The notes under the pieces: generated by a model | Told to the model about the DNA's origin: nothing | Database searches by the model: none | The model's input: the letters and a program-made list of their open reading frames with translations, nothing else | Part shown: positions 17,400 to 25,876 of the stretch, one piece after another | How positions within the stretch are numbered: the first letter of the stretch is position 1 | Layout: each line of letters starts with the position of its first letter | Position numbers and translations under genes: made by a program | Assembly: GCF_003259935.1 (NCBI RefSeq) | Contig: NZ_QLMH01000005.1 | Location: 146,848-210,847 of the forward strand | Source: Paranoxybacillus vitaminiphilus | Lineage (GTDB): Bacteria; Bacillota; Bacilli; Bacillales; Anoxybacillaceae | Length of the DNA: 64,000 nt | Reading direction: 5' to 3'

Positions 17400-18932
17400 A
17401 TGATACTGGATGCAGAAATAAAAGCGCAATTAGCCCAATATCTGCAATTGATGGAGGGTGACATTCTTCTAAAAGTCAGCGCGGGATCCGATAACGTTTC
17501 CCGCGACATGCTGGCTCTAGTGGATGAATTGACTGCAATGTCGTCCAAAATTAAGGTAGAGAAAACTCAGTTGGAGAGAACGCCAAGCTTTAGCGTTAAT
17601 CGCATCGGCGAAGACACTGGTGTAACGTTCGCCGGTGTCCCTCTGGGGCACGAGTTTACTTCATTAGTGCTAGCTCTGCTTCAGGTAAGCGGAAGACCTC
17701 CAAAAGTTGATCAGAAGATAATTGATCAAATTAAAAGTATCAAAGGCGAATACCATTTCGAATCTTACGTTAGCTTGACATGCCATAATTGTCCTGACGT
17801 TGTACAAGCCTTGAACTTAATGAGTATACTAAACCCTGGCATTTCGCATACGATGATTGATGGTGCAGCCTTCAAGGATGAAGTAGAAAGCAAGGGCATC
17901 ATGGCGGTACCAACCGTATTCCTAAATGGGGAATTATTTGGCAGCGGCCGGATGTCACTTGAGGAAATTCTTGCTAAGATGGGAAATGCTCCGGATGCAT
18001 CGGATTTTGCTGAAAAAGAACCGTTTGATGTACTTGTTGTCGGCGGCGGGCCAGCTGGTGCAAGCGCAGCGATTTATGCAGCACGTAAAGGCATTCGCAC
18101 GGGCATTGTTGCTGAACGTTTTGGTGGTCAGATCATGGATACATTGGGCATTGAAAACTTTATTAGTGTGAAATATACGGAAGGCCCTAAGCTTGCAGCA
18201 AGTCTTGAGGAGCATGTCAAACAGTATGATATTGATGTTATGAACTTGCAGCGTGCGAAGCGTTTAGAAAAGAAAGACCTTATTGAAATTGAACTTGAAA
18301 ACGGTGCAGTTTTAAAGAGCAAAACGGTTATTATTGCAACAGGTGCTCGCTGGCGCAATCTTGGTGTACCAGGCGAGGCAGAGTTCAAGAACAAAGGTGT
18401 AGCATACTGCCCTCATTGTGACGGTCCATTGTTTGAAGGAAAACATGTCGCAGTGATCGGCGGTGGCAATTCCGGCATTGAGGCAGCTATTGATCTAGCG
18501 GGTATTGCAAAACATGTAACGGTTCTCGAGTTTATGCCGGAGCTGAAAGCTGATGCGGTTCTGCAGGAGCGTCTTTACAGCCTTCCTAATGTAACGGTTC
18601 TAAAGAACGTCCAAACTAAGGAAATTACTGGAACTGACAAAGTGAACGGCATTTCTTACATTGATCGTGAGACAGGAGAAGAACATCACATTGAATTGCA
18701 GGGTGTATTTGTTCAGATCGGCCTTGTGCCAAATACCGATTGGTTAGATGGAACGATTGAACGCAACCGCTTCGGCGAAATTATCGTAGATAAGCATGGT
18801 GCTACGAACATCCCTGGAGTGTTTGCAGCAGGTGATTGTACAGATAGCGCATATAAGCAGATTATTATTTCAATGGGGTCGGGTGCTACAGCAGCCTTAG
18901 GTGCATTTGACTATCTAATTCGAAATTCATGA
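17400..18932 (+). CDS. ahpF: alkyl hydroperoxide reductase subunit F (NADH:peroxiredoxin reductase)
   Basis: Seen: 510 aa. The N-terminal ~200 residues hold two thioredoxin-like folds with the CHNC disulfide in [13 protein letters not shown]. The remaining residues are a thioredoxin-reductase-like module: FAD motif [12 protein letters not shown] near 210, redox centre CPHC near 336, NADH motif [12 protein letters not shown] near 355. Known: passes electrons from NADH through FAD and both disulfides to AhpC. GGGGATG precedes the ATG. Co-transcribed with ahpC under PerR. Confidence 0.97.
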   Translation: MILDAEIKAQLAQYLQLMEGDILLKVSAGSDNVSRDMLALVDELTAMSSKIKVEKTQLERTPSFSVNRIGEDTGVTFAGVPLGHEFTSLVLALLQVSGRPPKVDQKIIDQIKSIKGEYHFESYVSLTCHNCPDVVQALNLMSILNPGISHTMIDGAAFKDEVESKGIMAVPTVFLNGELFGSGRMSLEEILAKMGNAPDASDFAEKEPFDVLVVGGGPAGASAAIYAARKGIRTGIVAERFGGQIMDTLGIENFISVKYTEGPKLAASLEEHVKQYDIDVMNLQRAKRLEKKDLIEIELENGAVLKSKTVIIATGARWRNLGVPGEAEFKNKGVAYCPHCDGPLFEGKHVAVIGGGNSGIEAAIDLAGIAKHVTVLEFMPELKADAVLQERLYSLPNVTVLKNVQTKEITGTDKVNGISYIDRETGEEHHIELQGVFVQIGLVPNTDWLDGTIERNRFGEIIVDKHGATNIPGVFAAGDCTDSAYKQIIISMGSGATAALGAFDYLIRNS

Positions 18933-18993
18933 AGGAACATGAATTGTACAACAGTTCATATCATGATGCTCTAACAGCTATATGCTAACTTTC

Positions 18994-19034
18994 GAAAGTC
19001 GCTTTACCAATCGTAAAGCGGCTTTCATTTTTTT
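18994..19034 (+). terminator. Rho-independent terminator of ahpCF
   Basis: GAAAGTCGCTTTAC pairs with GTAAAGCGGCTTTC, then ATTTTTTT. Confidence 0.9.
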
Positions 19035-19136
19035 CTAGAGTTTGTCTAGTTTTTAGTACGATGTTAATGCGTAAATATGCGATTTTAAACTTTAAGTAAA
19101 TAATTCGTTTTTAAAACTCTTTTGTTACCACAAGAA

Positions 19137-19182
19137 GAGGCTGTCCCAAAAGTCCAGGATCAGACCCTTATGAGACAGCCTC
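19137..19182. repeat. GAGGCTG-family palindromic repeat, short copy B
   Basis: GAGGCTGTC and GACAGCCTC close a 46-base hairpin lacking the long inner arms of the other copies. The core GGATCAGACC is related to the TCAGACC core elsewhere. Confidence 0.65.
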
Positions 19183-19238
19183 ATAACGGACGCTAGAAGT
19201 GCGATCAGTGGGGGATGAAGAAAACCCCGCTGATGAAA
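19183..19238 (+). repeat. ATAACGGACGCTAG hairpin element, second copy
   Basis: ATAACGGACGCTAG (19183-19196), then ATCAG.GGGG / CCCC.CTGAT hairpin (19204-19234). Same lead-in and same ATGAAG loop as in the secA leader at 7670-7729. It resembles terminal hairpins of IS200/IS605 elements; no transposase is near. Confidence 0.5.
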
Positions 19239-19422
19239 TTGTACTTTATCATGAAGCCCGTTTTTTGCAGTTGAGAAAATCGATATGAGCGTGTAAACTG
19301 ATATTACAAAGATTATTTATACATATTGTGTACAAGCATTCCATATGATGATAATGAAAGGCATCGCACGGTGTTTTGTGTGGTGCCTTTCCTGTATGGC
19401 AAAGGGCGAGGAGGATGCAATA

Positions 19423-20883
19423 GTGAGTAAAAAGACAACAGCAATATTAATGATTTTATCCATGATCGTCGGAGCAGGCGGTACATATGCCGGCATGCAG
19501 CTGGCCGAGAGTCAAGGCGGCGGGAATACGCTGCTTGTTCAGCCGAAAGAAGCAATGGAAAAAGCGGCAAGCGGCAGCGAGAATGATGATTTAGAAAAAG
19601 TTGAACAAGTATATGAGCTTATTAAAAGCCGCTATGTCGAAAAAGTAGAAGATAAAAAGCTGATTGAGGGCGCGATTCAAGGAATGATTGAGACGCTTGA
19701 TGATCCTTACTCCGTGTATATGGATGAAGAAACGGCGCATCAATTTAATGAGTCATTAGATTCTTCGTTTGAAGGAATTGGTGCCGAAGTGAGCATGGTC
19801 GATGGCAAAGTGACGATTGTTGCCCCGTTTAAAAACTCTCCGGCGGAAAAGGCGGGATTAAAGCCAAACGATCAAATTATTAAAGTCAATGGTGAAAGTA
19901 TTGAAGGATTAGATTTGTATGAGGCGGTATTAAAAATCCGCGGCAAAAAAGGAACGACGGTTGTCTTAGATGTGATTCGGCCCGGGGTCAAAGAAGTTAT
20001 GAAAGTGAAGGTAGTCCGTGACGAAATCCCGATTGAAACGGTGTACGATGATATCAAAACATATGAAGGAAAGAAAATCGGCTATTTAGAAGTGACGTCA
20101 TTTTCCGAAAATACAGCGAAAGATTTTAAAGAAAAACTAGAAAAATTGGAAAATCAACGAATTGATGGGTTAATTATTGATGTGCGCGGCAATCCGGGCG
20201 GATACTTGCAGAGCGTGGAGGACATTTTAAAAGAGTTTATTCCGAGAGATAAGCCTTATGTGCAAATTCAAGAACGCGACGGCGACAAGCAGCGCTTCTT
20301 TTCCAACTTAACGAAGAAAAAGGATTACCCAATTGCTGTACTGATTGATAATGGAAGTGCATCTGCATCAGAAATTTTAGCAAGTGCGATGAAAGAAGCG
20401 GGCGGATATAAGCTTGTCGGGGAAACAACATTCGGCAAAGGAACCGTGCAGCAGGCGGTGCCGATGGACGATGGCAGCAACATTAAGCTGACGCTTTATA
20501 AATGGCTCACTCCTGATGGGCACTGGATTCATAAAAAAGGGGTTGAGCCGGATATAGCTGTCAAACAGCCGGAGTACTTTTATGCGAATCCGCTCAATGT
20601 TGAAAAAGACCTTGTGTACGATATGAACAATGAGAAAATTAAAAGTGCCCAGCAAATGTTGAAAGGTCTCGGCTTTGACCCGGGACGTGAGGACGGCTAT
20701 TTCAGCAAAGAAACAGAGGCGGCGGTTAAAGCGTTCCAAAAGGCTAATAAGCTTCCGGTTACCGGAAAAATCGACAAACAGACAGCAGGACTGCTGGAAG
20801 CGAAAATTATTGAAGCCATACGTGACGAACAAAATGATAAACAGCTAAAAACAGCAATGAAGCTGTTAGTGGAACAAAATTAG
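19423..20883 (+). CDS. ctpB: carboxy-terminal processing protease CtpB (S41)
   Basis: Seen: 486 aa from GTG 19423 (AGGAGG eight bases upstream; the frame is open 26 codons earlier but without a site). One N-terminal membrane segment (TAILMILSMIVGAGGTYAGM) anchors it outside the membrane. A PDZ domain (GIGAEVSMVDGKVTIVAPF) covers ~100-180, the S41 protease ~190-390 with catalytic Ser in NGSASASEI and Lys in FGKGTVQQ. A C-terminal peptidoglycan-binding domain (GLGFDPGREDGYFS) follows. Known: in B. subtilis CtpB cleaves SpoIVFA/SpoIVB-related targets to time pro-sigma-K activation. Position downstream of ftsEX is conserved, with ahpCF inserted here. Confidence 0.94.
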   Translation: MSKKTTAILMILSMIVGAGGTYAGMQLAESQGGGNTLLVQPKEAMEKAASGSENDDLEKVEQVYELIKSRYVEKVEDKKLIEGAIQGMIETLDDPYSVYMDEETAHQFNESLDSSFEGIGAEVSMVDGKVTIVAPFKNSPAEKAGLKPNDQIIKVNGESIEGLDLYEAVLKIRGKKGTTVVLDVIRPGVKEVMKVKVVRDEIPIETVYDDIKTYEGKKIGYLEVTSFSENTAKDFKEKLEKLENQRIDGLIIDVRGNPGGYLQSVEDILKEFIPRDKPYVQIQERDGDKQRFFSNLTKKKDYPIAVLIDNGSASASEILASAMKEAGGYKLVGETTFGKGTVQQAVPMDDGSNIKLTLYKWLTPDGHWIHKKGVEPDIAVKQPEYFYANPLNVEKDLVYDMNNEKIKSAQQMLKGLGFDPGREDGYFSKETEAAVKAFQKANKLPVTGKIDKQTAGLLEAKIIEAIRDEQNDKQLKTAMKLLVEQN

Positions 20884-20921
20884 ACGATGTATCCCATGCA
20901 GCTTGCTGAGCGATGAAAAGC

Positions 20922-20971
20922 AAAGGGGCAGGCTCCTTGTATATGCTGATGATAAGGAGCTGCCCTTTTTT
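20922..20971 (+). terminator. terminator between convergent ctpB and racA
   Basis: AAAGGGGCAG.CTCCTT pairs with AAGGAG.TGCCCTTTTTT. It lies between converging genes and its A-rich left flank may serve the minus strand. Confidence 0.85.
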
Positions 20972-20986
20972 GTCAAACATAGGGAA

Positions 20987-21469
20987 TTAGAATAGGCCAA
21001 TAATTCGGCTAAGCCCGCGCCGTTTTGCTTTTTTCATCTGTTCCTGCTCGATGTCGGCAAAAGTGCGGGTTGCTTTCTCTAATTGTGCGATGCGGTTTTC
21101 TAATTGTTGAATATGTTCGACGAGTTCTTCAATTTCTTTACGATGTTGTAAAATTTGAAATGAAACAACATCATCCGCTTTTTGTTCGAGTTTCCGTTCG
21201 ACCGAGTGGAGACGTGCACTCATTTGTTCAAGATGCGGTTTTACGTGTATTTCAAACATTTCTTCTTTTGTTGTTTCCTCATCGTCTTCCTCTAAAGCGG
21301 TGTTTTGCTCGAATTTAATTTGTTCGAGGAGCGTGATGGTTTCTGTGTCAAATATATAATGGCCTGCTTCATTTCTTGGGCATGGAATGTTATGCTTTTT
21401 AATCCAACGTTGAACCGTTTTAGGCGACACACCAAGACGTTTTGCAACACTGCTCGTTTTCAATTCCAT
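20987..21469 (-). CDS. racA: RacA-like chromosome-anchoring protein (MerR-type HTH plus coiled coil)
   Basis: Seen: 160 aa from ATG at 21469 (GGAAGGAAG upstream on the minus strand; a longer in-frame start at 21517 adds 16 poorly placed residues). Residues 1-60 are a MerR-type winged helix (LKTSSVAKRLGVSPKTVQRWIKK). An acidic linker and a coiled coil (~85-145) follow, and a short basic/hydrophobic tail KRRGLSRIIGLF ends the protein. Known: B. subtilis RacA has this plan, binds ram sites near the origin and tethers the chromosome to the pole through DivIVA in sporulation. Divergent from minJ, which also binds DivIVA. Confidence in fold is high, in the RacA role moderate. Confidence 0.8.
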   Translation of the reverse strand: MELKTSSVAKRLGVSPKTVQRWIKKHNIPCPRNEAGHYIFDTETITLLEQIKFEQNTALEEDDEETTKEEMFEIHVKPHLEQMSARLHSVERKLEQKADDVVSFQILQHRKEIEELVEHIQQLENRIAQLEKATRTFADIEQEQMKKAKRRGLSRIIGLF

Positions 21470-21806
21470 CTTCCTTCCCCCTTTATCGTGTTCATTATAT
21501 AGTTTTACAAATGACAACGATTTCCTTTGTCTTAGACAAAACTAGTGTTCGTTCGGCAGAAAAAGTGAAAGCGATATAAATCAAATTTGATTTTTCGACA
21601 TATTTAAAAGGCGGCTTTTCATCTCTTAATAAGGTTTCAGTCTATTTTCATGTTGCATTCATAAATTTATATAGAGCTTGTTTTGTAGGAGTTTGCCAAA
21701 ATATGTTGGAAAAAAATAAATGCTCGCAATAGGATTTGCCGGAGTGATTTGCTAGAATAAAAAATAGATTGAGAGAAACGTTTTAGCGAGACTGGTGGTG
21801 AGGGAA

Positions 21807-23000
21807 TTGGTTTCTATATGGACGTTTGAATGGTTAAAAGGGCTCGGACGGGGATTTACTCAACCGCTTTTTTATTACGGGATTTTTCTTGCGCTTTTTG
21901 TCGGTTGGCTGCGTGTGAAAAAAGAGCGACGCCATTTTCATGTCCGCGTCTATCATTCGTTTCATGAAAGCAAGTATTTGTTTATAAGCGGGCTGCTGCC
22001 AGGGCTTGTTTTGTCATTTTTTATGGTTGGCATCGGCTTTGTGTTTCCGCTTGATACGTTAACATTGCTTTCGGCGGTGACGATATTGCTCGGGCTGACA
22101 TTGCAGCTTCGTCTGTTGTCGCCTGCTTATACGGCAGGGCTGACGTTTTTTTGCGCGAGTTTTTTAGTAAAATATGAAGGAACGAAGTCATTTTTTGACA
22201 GGCATTTTGCCGATCTTGAGAAGACGGATTTATCGGCGCTGGCGATTTTGTTAGGCATGCTTCTTTTTGTGGAAGCATGGCTTATTTTGCGGAACGGTTC
22301 GGTAGCGACTTCTCCGCGGTTGATGAGAAGCAAGCGCGGCTTGTTCATCGGTGTTCATTGGGCAGAACGGCTTTGGTTTGTTCCGGTGTTGCTTCCGGTT
22401 CCGGGAGAGGCGATTACATCAGCGTTTTCCTGGTGGCCAGTCTTTTCTGCCGGTGAACAGACGTATTCGTTTCTGCTTGTTCCGTTTTTAATTGGCTTTT
22501 CTCAGCGCATCCAGGGAATGCATCCAAGCGATTCTGTCCGTCTGACAGGGCAGCGCGTGCGGCTTTTGTCCCTTGCTGTCAGCATTTTAGCTGTAGCGGG
22601 CTATTGGTATGCGCCGCTTGCGATTGTTGCTGTGGCCATCGCTTTTATCGGCAGAGAATGGATTGCGTTTTATCAACGGCTTCAAGATGATTCGCAGCCC
22701 CCGTTTTTTTCCCAGCAAAAATATGGGCTCGTTATTTTAGGCATTATTCCTCATTCCCCGGCGGAAAAAATGGCGCTTCAAGTCGGTGAAGTCATTGTAA
22801 AGACGAATGGAATGGCTGTGAAAACAGAGGCAGAATTTTACGAAGCGTTGCAGCGAAACCGGGCATTTTGCAAGCTGGAAGTGTTAGACCAAAATGGAGA
22901 AATTCGCTTTGTGCAAGGGGCTTTGTACGAAGATCAGCACCACGAACTCGGACTGTTGTTTGTGCAAGGTGAGAAAAAGTGGGATTTTGCGGCGGTTTAG
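21807..23000 (+). CDS. minJ: cell-division topological determinant MinJ
   Basis: Seen: about 397 aa if translation begins at TTG 21807, which follows GGTGGTGAGGG; GTG codons at 21795 and 21798 are alternatives. The N-terminal ~290 residues hold six to eight membrane segments. The C-terminal ~85 residues form a PDZ domain (YGLVILGIIPHSPAEKMALQVGEVIVKTNG). Known: MinJ bridges DivIVA and MinD at poles and septum, restricting Z-ring formation. Gene order ctpB-minJ matches B. subtilis, apart from racA between them on the other strand. Confidence 0.9.
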   Translation: MVSIWTFEWLKGLGRGFTQPLFYYGIFLALFVGWLRVKKERRHFHVRVYHSFHESKYLFISGLLPGLVLSFFMVGIGFVFPLDTLTLLSAVTILLGLTLQLRLLSPAYTAGLTFFCASFLVKYEGTKSFFDRHFADLEKTDLSALAILLGMLLFVEAWLILRNGSVATSPRLMRSKRGLFIGVHWAERLWFVPVLLPVPGEAITSAFSWWPVFSAGEQTYSFLLVPFLIGFSQRIQGMHPSDSVRLTGQRVRLLSLAVSILAVAGYWYAPLAIVAVAIAFIGREWIAFYQRLQDDSQPPFFSQQKYGLVILGIIPHSPAEKMALQVGEVIVKTNGMAVKTEAEFYEALQRNRAFCKLEVLDQNGEIRFVQGALYEDQHHELGLLFVQGEKKWDFAAV

Positions 23001-23080
23001 GCTGATGAAAAGCGGTTTTAGATGTGATACAATAGCTATGAGGTTTTATGACATTGAGAAAGGATGTACTCATTGTTTAC

Positions 23081-23321
23081 AAGAATAACTGCCACGAAAG
23101 CTCGTGACTTTCATCATCGGGATGCAGTGGCTGAAAACGGTTTTGAACCGAGCCGACAGGACGCTAAACACATTCGTGTTTGTCCATGAAAGTCTTGTGG
23201 AACAAGAGTGAGTGTCTATACAAAGGTATAGAAGAAGCTCTTTGGTACACAAGAACTTGCCGCCTTTAGTCATGCAGAGGTTCAGAAGCTCTCACATGGA
23301 TTCATGTAGAGGGTAGTTCAC
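23081..23321 (+). mobile_element. non-autonomous IS200/IS605-like relic in csbA leader
   Basis: Seen: 241 bases between TTTAC (23076-23080) and a terminal TAGTTCAC. The right end carries AGAAGCTCTCACATG with a partly complementary CATGTAGAGGGTAG hairpin, and the left part begins with GCCACGAAAGCTCGTGAC. There is no coding capacity for TnpA or TnpB. Known: IS200/IS605 elements have subterminal hairpins, no terminal inverted repeats, no target duplication, and often end near TTCAC. Inferred: a small derivative, perhaps retaining part of an omega/reRNA-like segment. Confidence 0.5.
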
Positions 23322-23337
23322 ATAAGGAGTTTTGGCT

Positions 23338-23559
23338 ATGTGGTTTATCGCTGCTTTAATTGTTCCGGGATTGTTAGTCATTTTATTTACGCGCGTTACG
23401 TATAACCATTATGTTGGAACGCTGTTAACGATCGCGCTATTAGCTGCTTCGTACTTTAAAGGATATACAGATGAGCTGCATGAATTTATTGCCGATATTG
23501 TGTCATTGACAGTTGGATTTTTATATTCGAAAAAAATGGTGGAAAAGATTAAGAAATGA
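23338..23559 (+). CDS. csbA: CsbA family small membrane protein
   Basis: Seen: 73 aa from ATG 23338 (AAGGAG eight bases upstream; a TTG two codons earlier is less well placed). Three hydrophobic stretches (FIAALIVPGLLVILF, LLTIALLAASYF, IVSLTVGFLY) and a basic tail KKMVEKIKK. Known: csbA is a sigma-B-controlled membrane protein gene of unknown function lying upstream of uvrBA in B. subtilis. I do not see a clear sigma-B promoter here; the IS605-like relic ends just before the ribosome binding site and may have displaced the native one. Confidence 0.88.
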   Translation: MWFIAALIVPGLLVILFTRVTYNHYVGTLLTIALLAASYFKGYTDELHEFIADIVSLTVGFLYSKKMVEKIKK

Positions 23560-23562
23560 ATA

Positions 23563-23660
23563 GAGGCTGACCCAAAAGCAAAGTGTCAGATCTCACAACG
23601 CAATATTATATATTGTGAAATACATGTGAGGTCAGATACTTATTGGGTCAGCCTTTTTTT
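23563..23660. repeat. GAGGCTG-family palindromic repeat/terminator, copy C
   Basis: GAGGCTGACCCA pairs with TGGGTCAGCC followed by seven T; inner arms GTGTCAGATCTCAC / GTGAGGTCAGATAC and CAATATTATATATTG. It lies directly after csbA and should terminate it. Confidence 0.8.
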
Positions 23661-23801
23661 GGAAAGGTTTTGTGAGCGAGGTACCTTGTGAGAAGTTTGT
23701 AATTCCTTCTGCACGATCATATTCATCTGTGAAAAGGCTGAGGTAACAGAACCATTCGAACGTGCTCAATAAAGGCAAAAAAGAGATTTTGGAAAAAATC
23801 G

Positions 23802-23815
23802 CGAATACCAGTTCG
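23802..23815 (+). promoter_or_regulatory. LexA (DinR) box of uvrBA
   Basis: CGAATACCAGTTCG differs by one base from the Gram-positive SOS box CGAAC-N4-GTTCG. It lies ~70 bases before uvrB and ~30 before an extended -10. Confidence 0.75.
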
Positions 23816-23841
23816 TATTTTTATGTATTTTTTCGTTAGTA

Positions 23842-23850
23842 TGGTAAAAT
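23842..23850 (+). promoter_or_regulatory. extended -10 promoter of uvrBA
   Basis: TGGTAAAAT (TGN plus TAAAAT); -35 weak (TTATGT, 18-base spacer). Confidence 0.5.
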
Positions 23851-23886
23851 GGAAGCATGATGATTTCGGATAGGAGTGTGTTTTGC

Positions 23887-25866
23887 GTGGGGGAACGTTT
23901 TGAACTCGTTTCAAACTATAAGCCGCAGGGAGATCAGCCGAAAGCGATTGCCAAGTTAGTTGAAGGCATTCGTAACGGAGTCAAGCATCAGACATTATTA
24001 GGAGCAACGGGAACGGGAAAGACATTTACGATTTCGAACGTGATTAAAGAAGTGAACAAGCCAACGCTTATCATCGCTCATAACAAAACGTTGGCCGGTC
24101 AGCTTTACAGCGAGTTTAAAGAATTTTTCCCAAATAATGCGGTTGAATATTTCGTGAGCTATTACGATTACTATCAGCCGGAAGCGTATGTGCCGCAAAC
24201 GGATACATATATTGAAAAAGATGCCAGTATTAATGATGAAATTGATAAATTGCGGCATTCCGCGACATCTGCCTTATTTGAAAGAAGAGATGTCATTATT
24301 GTGGCGAGTGTATCGTGCATTTACGGCTTAGGTTCACCAGAAGAGTATCGTGAACTCGTTGTGTCGCTCCGTGTCGGCATGGAGATGGAGCGGGATGAAC
24401 TATTGCGCCGTCTTGTCGATATACAATATGAGAGAAATGACATTGATTTTCAGCGCGGAACGTTTCGTGTGCGCGGCGATGTGGTTGAGATTTTTCCGGC
24501 TTCGCGCGATGAGCATTGCATTCGCGTTGAGTTTTTTGGCGATGAAATTGACCGCATTCGTGAAGTGGATGCGTTAACGGGAGAAATTATCGGCGAACGT
24601 GAGCATGTGGCGATTTTCCCGGCCTCTCACTTCGTTACGCGCGATGAAAAAATGCAAATTGCCATTCAAAATATCGAAAAAGAGCTGGAAGAACGGTTAA
24701 AAGAATTGCGCGATCAAGGAAAACTGCTAGAAGCGCAACGCCTAGAGCAGCGGACGCGCTACGACCTTGAAATGATGCGGGAAATGGGCTTTTGCTCGGG
24801 CATTGAAAACTATTCGCGTCATTTAACGTTGCGTCCGCCCGGTTCAACGCCGTATACGCTTTTAGATTATTTTCCTGATGATTTTTTAATTGTCATTGAC
24901 GAGTCGCATGTGACGATTCCGCAAATTCGCGGCATGTACAATGGAGACCAAGCGCGCAAGCAAGTGCTTGTTGACCACGGCTTCCGTCTGCCGTCTGCGC
25001 TTGATAACCGGCCGTTGAAGTTTGAAGAATTTGAAGAGAAAGTCAATCAAATTATTTACGTTTCTGCGACACCGGGGCCATACGAGTTAGAGCATAGCCC
25101 AGAAGTAGTTGAACAAATTATCCGCCCGACAGGATTGCTGGATCCAACAATCGATGTCCGTCCAATTCAGGGGCAAATCGATGATTTAATTGGCGAAATT
25201 CATGAGCGAGTAAAGCGGAATGAACGGACATTGGTCACTACTTTAACGAAGAAAATGGCGGAAGATTTAACGGATTATTTAAAAGAAGTGGGCATTAAGG
25301 TGGCCTACTTGCATTCGGAAATTAAGACGCTTGAGCGGATTGAAATTATCCGCGATTTGCGCATCGGCAAATATGATGTGTTAGTCGGCATCAACTTGCT
25401 CAGGGAAGGATTGGATATTCCGGAAGTATCGCTTGTGGCGATTTTAGACGCCGATAAGGAAGGATTTTTGCGCTCGGAACGTTCGCTCATTCAGACGATT
25501 GGCCGCGCGGCACGAAATGCGAACGGCCATGTCATTATGTATGCGGATACGATGACGAAATCGATGGAAATTGCCATCAATGAGACAAAGCGCCGTCGTG
25601 CGATTCAAGAGGCGTATAACAAGGAACATGGCATTGTGCCGCAAACGGTGAAAAAAGAAATTCGCGATGTCATTCGCGCGACATATGCGGCTGAAGAGCA
25701 AGAAACGTATGAAGCAAAGAAAGATTACAGCAAGCTGACGAAGAAAGAGCGCGAAAAGCTGATTGCCGGCCTCGAGCAGGAAATGAAGGAAGCGGCAAAA
25801 GCGCTCGATTTCGAGAGAGCAGCCGAATTGCGCGATTTAATTTTAGAGTTAAAAGCGGAAGGATGA
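23887..25866 (+). CDS. uvrB: excinuclease ABC subunit B
   Basis: Seen: 659 aa from GTG 23887, TAGGAGTG upstream; the protein then reads [21 protein letters not shown] as in the family. Walker [10 protein letters not shown] near residue 40, the beta-hairpin region [12 protein letters not shown] near 95, helicase motifs including [10 protein letters not shown] and QTIGRAARN, and a C-terminal UVR domain ([13 protein letters not shown]) that binds UvrC. Known: damage verification helicase of nucleotide excision repair. uvrA begins 10 bases later, and the LexA box predicts SOS induction of both. Confidence 0.98.
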   Translation: MGERFELVSNYKPQGDQPKAIAKLVEGIRNGVKHQTLLGATGTGKTFTISNVIKEVNKPTLIIAHNKTLAGQLYSEFKEFFPNNAVEYFVSYYDYYQPEAYVPQTDTYIEKDASINDEIDKLRHSATSALFERRDVIIVASVSCIYGLGSPEEYRELVVSLRVGMEMERDELLRRLVDIQYERNDIDFQRGTFRVRGDVVEIFPASRDEHCIRVEFFGDEIDRIREVDALTGEIIGEREHVAIFPASHFVTRDEKMQIAIQNIEKELEERLKELRDQGKLLEAQRLEQRTRYDLEMMREMGFCSGIENYSRHLTLRPPGSTPYTLLDYFPDDFLIVIDESHVTIPQIRGMYNGDQARKQVLVDHGFRLPSALDNRPLKFEEFEEKVNQIIYVSATPGPYELEHSPEVVEQIIRPTGLLDPTIDVRPIQGQIDDLIGEIHERVKRNERTLVTTLTKKMAEDLTDYLKEVGIKVAYLHSEIKTLERIEIIRDLRIGKYDVLVGINLLREGLDIPEVSLVAILDADKEGFLRSERSLIQTIGRAARNANGHVIMYADTMTKSMEIAINETKRRRAIQEAYNKEHGIVPQTVKKEIRDVIRATYAAEEQETYEAKKDYSKLTKKEREKLIAGLEQEMKEAAKALDFERAAELRDLILELKAEG

Positions 25867-25876
25867 TCGTAAACTT

